DNA of 7,180 nt from Saprospiraceae bacterium (GTDB lineage Bacteria; Bacteroidota; Bacteroidia; Chitinophagales; Saprospiraceae): NCBI GenBank assembly GCA_027031145.1, contig JALVEG010000575.1, positions 1 through 7,180 of the forward strand, written 5' to 3'. Below are positions 1 to 6,697 of the stretch, one piece after another; the stretch's first letter is position 1; every line of letters begins with the position of its first letter. The notes beneath the pieces were generated by a model that was given only the letters and a program-made list of their open reading frames with translations, was not told where the DNA came from and did no database searches. The translations under genes and the position numbers were made by a program.

Positions 1-56
1 AATGCTAATTCAGTCGGACCGCCAATAAATTCTTAACCATATAACAGCATTATTCA

Positions 57-428
57 TCATTCCTCTTGATGAGATTGGGTTTTATTTTTTTTATCTTCTT
101 TGCACTTTGGTAATTTACTTTTATATAATCCATGTAGATATTTATGAGATCTAAATTGTGTCTTTCTTAATATATTCAAGCTATAATCATATTCATAATA
201 TCTATTAACAGGAGGAAATTCATAAACTACTGAATCCGAATTAATATAACCTAAAAAATAATATGAATTACAATATTTAAATAGAAATTCTTCCTTCCTA
301 TATAGTATTTGTGGATCTGAAATAACACCATTAATGTACAATCTTTTTAATTTAGCCCAAATTTTCCCAATGTACCTAAAACATAACCTACACAAAAAAA
401 TCTTAACCAAGATCTGAATAAATCCCAA
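57..428 (-). CDS. Doubtful hypothetical protein, possibly the 3' part of a frameshifted gene
   Basis: I do not recognise this protein. The frame is open for 123 codons from a TTG at 428 to a TGA at 57-59. The N-terminal third is hydrophobic and basic. The middle is rich in Tyr, Phe, Asn and Asp, and the end is Lys/Gln/Glu-rich, which looks more like real protein than random AT-rich translation. No convincing start exists: the frame opens only at 437 and TTG is the only candidate near its head. A second minus-strand frame (347-628) overlaps the 5' end and also reads protein-like between about 349 and 500, so the two may be halves of one gene broken by a frameshift between 349 and 437. It is transcribed away from the dcw cluster. 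It could equally be a chance open frame. Confidence 0.3.
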   Translation of the reverse strand: MGFIQILVKIFLCRLCFRYIGKIWAKLKRLYINGVISDPQILYRKEEFLFKYCNSYYFLGYINSDSVVYEFPPVNRYYEYDYSLNILRKTQFRSHKYLHGLYKSKLPKCKEDKKNKTQSHQEE

Positions 429-515
429 ATATATCGATTAGATGTAAATTTAACATTATTTGGTTGAATAAGTTCACACTTTGATTTTGGAAAATTTTCA
501 TTAACTAAATCCCCT

Positions 516-598
516 GATAAGCGAGCCTCTCCGACTTCACTTCCAAACACCCGAACACGGAACCCATAACAAGGAACAAAAAAATCACTCGCCTTATC
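516..598. repeat. Imperfect inverted repeat around a GC-richer segment
   Basis: GATAAGCGAG at 516-525 is matched in reverse complement by CTCGCCTTATC at 588-598, giving ten pairs with one bulged base. The enclosed 62 bases are clearly richer in G and C than the surrounding DNA. The right arm runs into the first octamer of the array at 590-690. The pair could form a long-range hairpin or mark the ends of a small intergenic repeat element. No transposase or target-site duplication was seen, so its nature is inference. Confidence 0.3.
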
Positions 599-690
599 GC
601 TCTCTCGCCCTTTCTCCCTTTCGCCCAATCTCTCCGTCTCTCAGTCTCTAAGTCTCTCCGTCTCCCCATCACTTATCACTCATTACTCAT
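590..690. repeat. Tandem array: ten 8-base units followed by three 7-base units
   Basis: From 590 to 669 the sequence divides into ten consecutive octamers of general form C(G/T)C(C/T)NNNT. Every unit begins with C and ends with T. The later units are close variants of CTCTCCGT. From 670 to 690 the period changes to seven, with three copies close to CACTCAT. There is no indel within either block. The plus strand is strongly pyrimidine-rich. An 8-base period is not compatible with a repeated peptide, so this is most likely a non-coding simple repeat of the kind that grows by slippage. It lies upstream of the dcw promoter region and next to a possible broken gene. The periodicity is seen directly; any function is unknown. 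Confidence 0.8.
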
Positions 691-1066
691 ATATACCGGT
701 AGAAAAGGTAAAAACTTATTACCATATATATAGTGTCTGTATAAAAACAAAATCCTATACTTTCTAAAAAATCAGTATTCATCTGACATTTCCGATACAC
801 TCAACATTGATTTTTTTATTTCAAAAACACACTACCGACGAATATATATAAAATTTAATGTTTTATTAATTTATTTCTAAATTTTTACACATATAATTTT
901 TCTATCATATAAAAATATTATATATTTGCACATATTATACTAAAAGTAGTAGTTTTAAGATTTTTGGACAGATTTCAATATAAGCAAATAAATTATAATA
1001 TTTAAACATATTGCTTACATAAAATAATGAATTATGATAATTTTTAATATGTTTGTGATATTTTTT
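691..1066. other. AT-rich intergenic region, no gene seen
   Basis: This stretch has stops in all frames and no open frame that looks like protein. It is dominated by runs of A and T. One exact match to the Bacteroidota -7 element TAnnTTTG lies at 921-928 (TATATTTG) on the + strand, but no TTTG sits at the proper -33 spacing and such matches are expected by chance here. I see no tRNA-like or other RNA fold. Confidence 0.6.
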
Positions 1067-1101
1067 TGGTGAAAAATGTTTTTTTGTGGGAAATTGTGTT
1101 A
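1067..1101 (+). promoter_or_regulatory. Probable MraZ operator (four pentamer direct repeats, 10-bp period)
   Basis: Four pentamers starting with TG occur at exactly 10-base intervals: TGGTG (1067-1071), TGTTT (1077-1081), TGGGA (1087-1091) and TGTTA (1097-1101), each separated by five bases. In E. coli, MraZ binds direct repeats of TGGGN with 5-base spacers just upstream of its own gene. The spacing, phase and place are the same here, with one exact TGGGN copy and three degenerate ones. The last repeat overlaps the proposed -7 promoter element, which would suit autorepression. The repeats are seen; MraZ binding is inferred. Confidence 0.55.
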
Positions 1102-1107
1102 ATTTTG
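1100..1107 (+). promoter_or_regulatory. Candidate -7 promoter element for the mraZ operon
   Basis: TAATTTTG matches the Bacteroidota primary sigma factor -7 consensus TAnnTTTG exactly. It lies 27 bases before the mraZ ATG, which would leave a leader of roughly 20 bases. The matching -33 TTTG is not at the ideal distance: TTTG at 1083-1086 is too close, and the tetramer 19 bases upstream is TGTT. The call therefore rests on position and one element only. Confidence 0.45.
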
Positions 1108-1122
1108 CTTTATAAATCAACC

Positions 1123-1129
1123 AGAGGTG
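1123..1129 (+). promoter_or_regulatory. Possible ribosome binding site of mraZ
   Basis: AGAGGTG lies just before the ATG at 1135, with seven bases between AGAGG and the start codon. It supports that start over the in-frame ATG at 1066. Bacteroidota generally make little use of Shine-Dalgarno pairing, so the site may be incidental. Confidence 0.4.
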
Positions 1130-1134
1130 TACGA

Positions 1135-1602
1135 ATGCGCAACTTAATAGGCGAATATAGAGTCAAAATCGACGGTAAGGGCAGGATAAAACTCCCCAAA
1201 GACCTCCTGCGTCAACTCGATCTTGAAACAGCTCTACCGTTAGTTGTAAATCGTGGTTTTGAAAAACACCTCATGCTGTATCCCAGAAATGTTTGGGAGG
1301 AAAAGACGAAAGAAATCAACAAATTAAATATTAATATTTCTCAAGGAAGACAGGCTATCAGATATTTTCATCGAGGAGCGAAAGAATTATTGCCTGATAC
1401 TGCTGACAGGATTTTGATTCCGAAAACATTAATCAATTATGCAGAATTACAAAAAGATGTAGTTTTGTTTGCATACAATACCCAAATAGAAATATGGGAT
1501 GCAGACGCATATGAAGATTTATTGGAAAACGAACCTGAAAACTTTAGTGAAATATTAGATAATTTGTATCGCAAAGAAGATGATTTACAAAAAAATGAAT
1601 GA
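1135..1602 (+). CDS. mraZ: Transcriptional regulator MraZ
   Basis: MraZ is a small DNA-binding protein of the AbrB/SpoVT fold that acts on its own operon promoter. The product is 155 aa, the usual size. Two tandem MraZ repeats are visible: the first has GEYRVKIDGKGRIKLP at residues 6-21 with the DGKGR core at 13-17, and the second has the corresponding DTADRILIP at 88-96. I chose the ATG at 1135 because homology starts there and AGAGG precedes it. The in-frame ATG at 1066 would add 23 residues unlike the family and would place the start within the operator region. It is the first gene of the cluster, as usual, and its last codons overlap rsmH by 8 bases. Identity is secure; autorepression is inferred from the upstream repeats. 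Confidence 0.96.
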   Translation: MRNLIGEYRVKIDGKGRIKLPKDLLRQLDLETALPLVVNRGFEKHLMLYPRNVWEEKTKEINKLNINISQGRQAIRYFHRGAKELLPDTADRILIPKTLINYAELQKDVVLFAYNTQIEIWDADAYEDLLENEPENFSEILDNLYRKEDDLQKNE

Positions 1603-2500
1603 ATACCATAAATCCGTACTACTTGAAGAGTCTGTTGAAGGATTGGCAATTGAAAGTAATAAAAAACAGATTTTTGTCGATTTGACTTATGGTGGTGGCG
1701 GACATTCAGGTTATATCCTGAAAAAAATGGGCAAAAACAGTAAATTATATGCGTTTGATCAGGATATAGATGCTATTGAGAACAAAATAGAAGACGAAAG
1801 ATTAACATTGATAGAAACCAATTTTAGGTATTTTAATAAATTCTTAAGATTATTTGACATAATTGAAGTAGATGGCATTCTTGCTGATTTAGGAGTTTCC
1901 TCGTTTCAGTTTGATGAAGGAAGCAGAGGTTTTTCATACAGAACGAATGAAAAACTAGATATGAGAATGAACAGGAATCAGGATTTTAGTGCTCTTGAAG
2001 TCGTGAATGAATATTCGGAAAAAGATCTTGTAAATATTTTTTCGAAATATGGAGAAATAAGGAATTCAAAGCAATTGGCAAATAAAATAGCACAATGCAG
2101 ACGAAGGTTTGCAATAGAATACAGTGACGATCTGATAAAGTGTATTGAAGGGGTGATAAGAGGGAATAAATTTCAATATTTATCCCAATTATTCCAGGCA
2201 ATAAGAATAGAGGTCAATGATGAGATCAATGCTTTATCCGAAATGCTGAAAGCTACAGAAAAAGCATTGAAAAAAGGAGGAAGATTGTCCATAATAAGTT
2301 TTCATTCTTTAGAAGACAGATTAGTGAAAAATCTTATAAAAAAAGGAAATCCTGAAGGAGTTGTAATAAAAGATGAATTTGGAAATATCCAAAAACCTTT
2401 TAAGGAAGTGGTTAAAGGCATCATAAGTCCTTCTGAAGATGAAATTAAATCAAATATCAGAGCAAGAAGTGCTAAATTGAGAATTGCAGAAAAAAAATAG
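1595..2500 (+). CDS. rsmH: 16S rRNA (cytosine(1402)-N(4))-methyltransferase RsmH
   Basis: RsmH (formerly MraW) uses S-adenosylmethionine to methylate N4 of C1402 in the decoding centre of 16S rRNA. From the ATG at 1595 the product is 301 aa, normal for the family. Visible motifs are HKSVLLEE near the N-terminus, the SAM-binding loop DLTYGGGGHS (29-38), FDQD (54-57), ADLGVSS ending at 103, RGFSYR (111-116) followed by LDMRM (121-125), and FHSLEDR late in the chain. The C-terminus ends in the family's RSAKLR-type segment. An in-frame ATG at 1580 would add five residues; the 1595 start fits the MNEYHKSVLL-type N-terminus better. The 8-base overlap with mraZ suggests translational coupling. A 100-base gap with a hairpin follows. 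Confidence 0.97.
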   Translation: MNEYHKSVLLEESVEGLAIESNKKQIFVDLTYGGGGHSGYILKKMGKNSKLYAFDQDIDAIENKIEDERLTLIETNFRYFNKFLRLFDIIEVDGILADLGVSSFQFDEGSRGFSYRTNEKLDMRMNRNQDFSALEVVNEYSEKDLVNIFSKYGEIRNSKQLANKIAQCRRRFAIEYSDDLIKCIEGVIRGNKFQYLSQLFQAIRIEVNDEINALSEMLKATEKALKKGGRLSIISFHSLEDRLVKNLIKKGNPEGVVIKDEFGNIQKPFKEVVKGIISPSEDEIKSNIRARSAKLRIAEKK

Positions 2501-2519
2501 TAATTATTCAGGTACATGC

Positions 2520-2555
2520 TTTTGAAATGAAAAAATTAGATTTTTTCAATCAAAA
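2520..2555 (+). promoter_or_regulatory. AT-rich hairpin between rsmH and ftsL
   Basis: TGAAAAAAT (2528-2536) and ATTTTTTCA (2540-2548) form a perfect 9-bp stem with a TAG loop. Beyond a small 2-by-1 internal loop the pairing resumes as TTTTGA (2520-2525) with TCAAAA (2550-2555). The total is fifteen pairs, nearly all A-T. No separate T-run follows, so it is not a classic terminator. It could be an attenuator or an RNA-processing site, or simply an AT-rich coincidence. Confidence 0.4.
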
Positions 2556-2600
2556 TGATGCTACATGAGTAGTTACAAAAACAAAAAACTAAACCGGTAA

Positions 2601-2885
2601 ATGAACAAATATTGGTTGAACATAGTGATAAAAAATATTTTCCTAATAGTGTTTATAACATTTTTGGGTCTGGTATACATTGCAAATGTGCATGTAGCTG
2701 AAAGGAAAATGCTTAAAATCGAAAAATTAAAAAAAGAAGTTGACACGGTAAAATACAGGTACATGAGTGTTAAGCAAAAGATTCTATACACCAGCGCACC
2801 TTCTGTTATCGAAAAAAAAGTCAGTGATAAAGGTTTGAAGCAATCGACAAAAGCGCCAAAGGTAATAAAACTGGATAAAAGTTAA
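2601..2885 (+). CDS. ftsL: Cell division protein FtsL (Bacteroidota type)
   Basis: A 94-aa single-pass membrane protein. Residues about 12-30 form the only membrane segment, after a short basic N-terminus. Residues about 33-62 are charged and suited to a coiled coil, containing HVAERKMLKIEKLKKE, then a YMSVKQKIL stretch, a short serine/valine segment and KVSDKGLK. This series of blocks is what I know from small FtsL-like proteins of Bacteroidota dcw clusters. FtsL normally acts with FtsQ and FtsB to activate the FtsW-FtsI septal synthase. The ATG at 2601 is the first start available because a TAA immediately precedes it in frame. It sits between rsmH and ftsI, 14 bases before ftsI, as expected. 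The call rests on position, topology and the blocks, since FtsL diverges strongly. Confidence 0.9.
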   Translation: MNKYWLNIVIKNIFLIVFITFLGLVYIANVHVAERKMLKIEKLKKEVDTVKYRYMSVKQKILYTSAPSVIEKKVSDKGLKQSTKAPKVIKLDKS

Positions 2886-2899
2886 CAAAATTCGCGACT

Positions 2900-5026
2900 A
2901 TGAACAGAAGAAACGAATTGTTAGCCCGGGTTTATATAGTTATGATGTTCTTCATCTTTCTCACTATTTGGATAATAGGAAAAATAGCCTATATAAATAT
3001 TGTGGAAGGTGAAAAATGGAAAGAAAAGATATCGAGAAATATAAAATGGAGAGATATTCAGGGAGACAGAGGGATTATTTATTCGGCGGATGAAAGCATT
3101 TTGGCGAATTCTACTCCGAGATTTGAAGTTAGAATGGATTTGCTTGCACCTTCAGATAAAGATTTTAATAAAAACATTGACTCTTTGAGTTATTGTATAT
3201 CAAAATATCTTAATTCTGAAAAAAGCAAAGCCGAATGGAAACGTATATTGATACAAGGAAGAGTAGATGGTAAAACAGGAAGGAAAAAAGGAATGAGATA
3301 TTTTCTTTTACAAAGAAACCTGAATTATGAAGAAATAACAAAGGTTAAAAAATTTCCTCTTTTCAATAAAGGAAAAATAAAAGGAGGTTTAATAATCAAT
3401 CGTTCCACTATAAGAGAGAAACCATTTAAGGATTTGGCGGGAAGGACAATTGGAATTGACAGAAAAAATGCAACAAAAGTAGGACTGGAAGCAGCCTATG
3501 ATAAATATTTGAAAGGAGAAACAGCCAAAAGGTTGTACAAAAGATTGTTGGGAGGAACATGGATTCCATTGCAGGAAAACGACAACAGACCGTTGTCAAA
3601 AGGTGCTGATTTGATAACAAATATCAATATAAAAATACAGGATATTGTTCATCATGAAGTTTTAAACAAATTGATGCAAACCAAAGCAGAAGCCGGAGTT
3701 GGAATTGTAATGGAAGTGAAGACCGGAAAAATTGTAGCTCTGACTAATCTGTCAAAGGATCACAACGGTGCTTACAAAGAGAGAATGAATTATGCAGTAC
3801 AAAGAAAATATGCACCGGGATCGGTATTGAAAACAGCAACTACCATGGCTCTTTTGGATGATAAATTCATCGATATAAATTCAACGATTGATCTGGAAGG
3901 AGGAAAAATGAATTTCAGAGGTAAAATCGTAAAAGACGATGAAGATATCGGACACGGAAAACCGGTAACACTTTGGGATGCGTTTGTACATTCTTCAAAT
4001 GTCGCAATGTCCAAATGGGCAGACATTTATTATAATGCCAATAAAAAGGCAAGGAAGAATTACATTTTGAAGCTAAAATCATTTGGATTATCCAAAACAT
4101 CAGGAATTGATCTGCTTGGAGAGACAAAACCGGTAGTAAAAGATCCTGATCTCAACAGAAATAACTTCAGTCGCAATACGATTCCATGGATGGCACATGG
4201 GTATGAAATTGAAATGACTCCTATTCAGATATTAACTTTTTACAATGCTATCGCCAACAATGGTAAAATCATGAAACCATATCTGGTGGATAAAATTGTA
4301 GAAGAAAATGAGATTATCAATATTAAACAGGAGGTTATTTCTAATAAAATAGCTGATGATTTAACAATAAAAAAAATACAAAGATTGCTCAAAGGAGTAG
4401 TTGATGAAGGTACTGCAAGAAGTTTGAGAAAAAATAGTACTGATATAGCGGGAAAAACAGGAACTGCTCAGGCAAATATCCAAACAGGGAATGATGAACA
4501 ATTATACAATTCAACATTCGCAGGATATTTCCCCGCAGATAATCCTAAATATTCAATGATAATTGTAATGTATGGAAACAGGAAACCGCAATATTACGCA
4601 AGTCAGGTAGCTGTACCGGTTTTTGGTAAAATCGTTGATAAAATGCGTGCAATACAGGCTTTTGATTTTGAAAAAGAAACAGATGATGTCAGGCAGTTTG
4701 TAAATGCAACATTACCGGGCAGAGCAAAGGGATATTCAAATGATTTTGAAGAATTGATGAATTATCTAAATATCCCTTATAAAAAGAGAGATAAGAAGAA
4801 CTGGACTAAAGTAGATAAAAAGTTCAATCAAATGGAGATGAGTGAGTTTCAGCTAAACAGAAAAACAATACCCGATGTCAGAGGAATGGGAGCGAGAGAT
4901 GCTGTATATATATTGGAAAATCTGGGATTAAAAGTAAAATTGGATGGTATTGGAAAAGTGTATACACAATCATTACCACCCGGAATAAAGATAAAGGGAC
5001 AAACAATTAAATTAATTCTAAAATAA
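2900..5026 (+). CDS. ftsI: Septal peptidoglycan transpeptidase FtsI (class B penicillin-binding protein) with PASTA domain
   Basis: This class B PBP cross-links peptide stems of septal peptidoglycan in the periplasm and is the target of beta-lactams. It has 708 aa, typical for Bacteroidota FtsI. Order of parts: short cytoplasmic tail; membrane anchor at about 9-32; pedestal/dimerisation domain including RGIIYSADESILANS soon after the anchor and GLEAAYD at 195-201; transpeptidase domain from about 240 to 590; linker; one PASTA domain at about 656-708 (starting TIPDVRG). All three active-site motifs are intact: S308-V-L-K311 with the catalytic serine, S365-S-N367, and K519-T-G521 in AGKTGTA. 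ATG 2900 directly precedes a normal basic N-terminus. It follows ftsL by 14 bases. Its identity as FtsI rather than another class B PBP comes from its dcw position. Confidence 0.96.
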   Translation: MNRRNELLARVYIVMMFFIFLTIWIIGKIAYINIVEGEKWKEKISRNIKWRDIQGDRGIIYSADESILANSTPRFEVRMDLLAPSDKDFNKNIDSLSYCISKYLNSEKSKAEWKRILIQGRVDGKTGRKKGMRYFLLQRNLNYEEITKVKKFPLFNKGKIKGGLIINRSTIREKPFKDLAGRTIGIDRKNATKVGLEAAYDKYLKGETAKRLYKRLLGGTWIPLQENDNRPLSKGADLITNINIKIQDIVHHEVLNKLMQTKAEAGVGIVMEVKTGKIVALTNLSKDHNGAYKERMNYAVQRKYAPGSVLKTATTMALLDDKFIDINSTIDLEGGKMNFRGKIVKDDEDIGHGKPVTLWDAFVHSSNVAMSKWADIYYNANKKARKNYILKLKSFGLSKTSGIDLLGETKPVVKDPDLNRNNFSRNTIPWMAHGYEIEMTPIQILTFYNAIANNGKIMKPYLVDKIVEENEIINIKQEVISNKIADDLTIKKIQRLLKGVVDEGTARSLRKNSTDIAGKTGTAQANIQTGNDEQLYNSTFAGYFPADNPKYSMIIVMYGNRKPQYYASQVAVPVFGKIVDKMRAIQAFDFEKETDDVRQFVNATLPGRAKGYSNDFEELMNYLNIPYKKRDKKNWTKVDKKFNQMEMSEFQLNRKTIPDVRGMGARDAVYILENLGLKVKLDGIGKVYTQSLPPGIKIKGQTIKLILK

Positions 5027-5062
5027 ATGGATTTATCAAAAGAGATAAAACATAAAAATTGA
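5027..5062 (+). other. 11-codon minigene bridging ftsI and murE
   Basis: An ATG directly abuts the ftsI stop (TAAATG) and reads MDLSKEIKHKN before a TGA at 5060-5062. That TGA overlaps the murE TTG start at 5059-5061 as TTGA. The short frame therefore fills the 32-base gap exactly and could carry ribosomes from ftsI to the weak murE start. A chance arrangement is possible, and no function of the peptide is implied. Confidence 0.35.
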
Positions 5063-6525
5063 AAAACTTAAAAGAAATATTACAAGGTGTAGAAGTCAAA
5101 AAGACAATAGGTGTTTTGGATAAAAACATAAACGGTATTTATCTTGACTCAAGAGAAGTAACTAACAATAGTGCATTTTTTGCAGTCAAAGGTACAATTA
5201 CAGACGGACACTTATTTATCGACAAAGCAATGGAAAAAGGTGCAACAGTGATATTTTGCGAATCGATACCTGAAAATAAATTAAATAAAGATATAACTTA
5301 TATTCAGGTAGAAAACATGCAAAAAAACATGGCTATTGCGGTTTCCAATTTCTACGATAATCCTTCAAGGTCACTGAAATTGATAGGAGTAACAGGAACA
5401 AACGGGAAAACGACCATTGCAACTTTACTCTATCAATTGATGATGAAAATGAATAAAAAATCAGGATTATTATCAACTGTTGAAAATAAAATAGGAGTAG
5501 AAACCCTAAAATCAACACATACTACACCGGATGTAATAAAACTAAATGAGTTATTGAAAAAAATGAAAGATGCCGGATGTAAATATGCTTTTATGGAAGT
5601 GAGTTCACATGCTATTGATCAGGGTAGAATTGAGAATCTTGATTTTGATATTGCAATTTTTACTAATATCACTCATGATCATCTTGATTATCATGGCAAT
5701 TTCATAAACTATATTAATGCGAAAAAGAAGTTCTTTGACAATCTAAAACCTGAAGCTTTTGCTTTAACAAATATTGATGATCCAAATGGATTGATAATGG
5801 TGCAAAACACCAAAGCTAATATCAAAACATACAGCCTTAGACAAATGGCTGATTATAAAGTGAAGATATTGCAGAATAGCATTCTCGGATTGCATTTGAA
5901 AATAAATGACAATGAAGCTTTTTTCAAGTTGCGGGGCGAGTTCAATGCATATAATATTCTGGCTGTTTACGGTACTATGGAATTGCTGAATTTTGACAAA
6001 ATGGAAATTTTGATCAATATGTCCGAACTGGATCCTGTAACCGGACGATTTGATATCATCACAGACAGGGAAAATTCAATATTTGCCATAATCGACTATG
6101 CTCACACTCCTGATGCACTAAAAAATATTTTGAGCACATTAGGAAGTATACGAAAAAAGCCTGCAAAGATCATTACGGTTTTCGGAGCAGGCGGTGACAG
6201 AGACAAGACAAAAAGACCGGAAATGGGAAAAATTGCAGCGAGATTATCTGATATGGTAATTGTTACTTCCGATAATCCCCGAACAGAGGATCCGAAGGAA
6301 ATAATAAAAGATATTGTTGCCGGAATCGAAGAGAAAGCAAAAGAAAAAGTTTTAGAAATTGAAGATAGAAAACAAGCGATCAAAACAGCATTAAAATTGG
6401 CTGATAAAAATGATCTGATTCTTATTGCAGGGAAAGGACATGAAGATTATCAGGAAATAAATGGAAAGAGGTTTCCATTTAGTGATAAAGAGATAGTAAA
6501 AAACATTTGGTTTAAAGAAATATAA
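5059..6525 (+). CDS. murE: UDP-N-acetylmuramoyl-L-alanyl-D-glutamate--2,6-diaminopimelate ligase MurE
   Basis: MurE is the cytoplasmic ATP-dependent ligase that adds the third residue to UDP-MurNAc-L-Ala-D-Glu. It has 488 aa, the normal length. The N-terminal UDP-binding domain includes the DSREV segment. The central domain carries the ATP-binding loop GTNGKTT at 113-119, then HTTPD, MEVSSHAIDQGR and THDHLDYHG, with the lysine-rich stretch after it expected to hold the carbamylated lysine. The C-terminal domain has GAGGDRDKTKRPEMG and DNPR at 405-408, followed by TEDP. DNPR is the signature of enzymes that select meso-diaminopimelate, so the wall is predicted to be of that type. The start is TTG at 5059: a TAA at 5053-5055 blocks the frame upstream and the family-like sequence begins right here. 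A minigene overlaps this start. Confidence 0.97.
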   Translation: MKNLKEILQGVEVKKTIGVLDKNINGIYLDSREVTNNSAFFAVKGTITDGHLFIDKAMEKGATVIFCESIPENKLNKDITYIQVENMQKNMAIAVSNFYDNPSRSLKLIGVTGTNGKTTIATLLYQLMMKMNKKSGLLSTVENKIGVETLKSTHTTPDVIKLNELLKKMKDAGCKYAFMEVSSHAIDQGRIENLDFDIAIFTNITHDHLDYHGNFINYINAKKKFFDNLKPEAFALTNIDDPNGLIMVQNTKANIKTYSLRQMADYKVKILQNSILGLHLKINDNEAFFKLRGEFNAYNILAVYGTMELLNFDKMEILINMSELDPVTGRFDIITDRENSIFAIIDYAHTPDALKNILSTLGSIRKKPAKIITVFGAGGDRDKTKRPEMGKIAARLSDMVIVTSDNPRTEDPKEIIKDIVAGIEEKAKEKVLEIEDRKQAIKTALKLADKNDLILIAGKGHEDYQEINGKRFPFSDKEIVKNIWFKEI

Positions 6526-6546
6526 ACCGGTATAAAGTATACTGGT
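6526..6546 (+). promoter_or_regulatory. Short hairpin directly after murE
   Basis: ACCGGTATA (6526-6534) and TATACTGGT (6538-6546) pair over nine positions, one of them a G-U pair in RNA, with a 3-base AAG loop. The stem starts on the base after the murE stop. No T-run follows, so it is not a standard intrinsic terminator. A 3'-end stabiliser or a processing site are possible roles. Confidence 0.45.
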
Positions 6547-6586
6547 AAAAGAGATAAGGTTCTATTATCATTCTCAGGTTGGTTTT

Positions 6587-6643
6587 AACAGTTGCAGTGG
6601 GAGCTATTTTGGAAAAAGTTTCAAAATCCTGCTGCAATCTGTT
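6587..6643 (+). promoter_or_regulatory. Long stem-loop in the murE-mraY gap
   Basis: AACAGTTGCAG (6587-6597) pairs with CTGCAATCTGTT (6632-6643) over eleven positions with one bulged T at 6638. Inside, GGG (6599-6601) can pair with CCT (6628-6630) and ATTTTG (6606-6611) with CAAAAT (6622-6627). The sequence after the stem is ATTTTTAAAAATT. It is the strongest structure in the gap and could be a leaky terminator, an attenuator or a structured mraY leader. No known riboswitch class is recognised. Confidence 0.45.
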
Positions 6644-6663
6644 ATTTTTAAAAATTAAAACAA

Positions 6664-6697
6664 TCCCGACTTTTTTAATACTAAATATGAATCGGGA
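6664..6697 (+). repeat. Inverted repeat upstream of mraY
   Basis: TCCCGA (6664-6669) and TCGGGA (6692-6697) are perfect reverse complements separated by 22 AT-rich bases. The GC-rich arms stand out in this stretch. The loop is long, so a stable hairpin is uncertain; a protein-binding site is another possibility. Confidence 0.3.

Noticed and set aside
1..51. Inverted repeat AATGCT / AGCATT at the left edge as a terminator
   Set aside because: Only six pairs with a 39-base loop and no T-run; not stable.
426..433. Minus-strand TAnnTTTG match (TATATTTG) near the head of the 57-428 frame
   Set aside because: A transcript from here would begin downstream of the only available start codon, and no -33 partner was seen.
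921..928. TATATTTG as a second dcw promoter
   Set aside because: It is an exact TAnnTTTG match but lacks a TTTG at -33 spacing and sits about 205 bases from mraZ in DNA where such octamers are expected by chance.
935..1120. 61-codon minus-strand open frame before mraZ
   Set aside because: It lies across the mraZ control region, has an AT-driven composition rich in Lys, Tyr and Asn, and shows no recognisable domain.
1066..1134. Extended MraZ start at the upstream ATG 1066 (23 extra residues)
   Set aside because: The extension is unlike the family N-terminus, and it would put the start within the proposed operator and promoter; the ATG at 1135 has AGAGG before it and gives the normal 155-aa length.
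1580..1594. RsmH start at ATG 1580
   Set aside because: It adds only five residues (MIYKK) and lies deeper in mraZ; the ATG at 1595 matches the usual N-terminus. The difference is small and not fully settled.
2509..2765. 10-base direct repeat CAGGTACATG at 2509-2518 and 2756-2765
   Set aside because: One copy lies inside ftsL coding sequence and the flanks do not match beyond a few bases; a chance repeat is the simplest reading.
6526..6531. ACCGGT hexamers at 694, 2593 and 6526 as a shared regulatory site
   Set aside because: The same hexamer also appears inside ftsI coding sequence several times, so it is not specific to gaps between genes.
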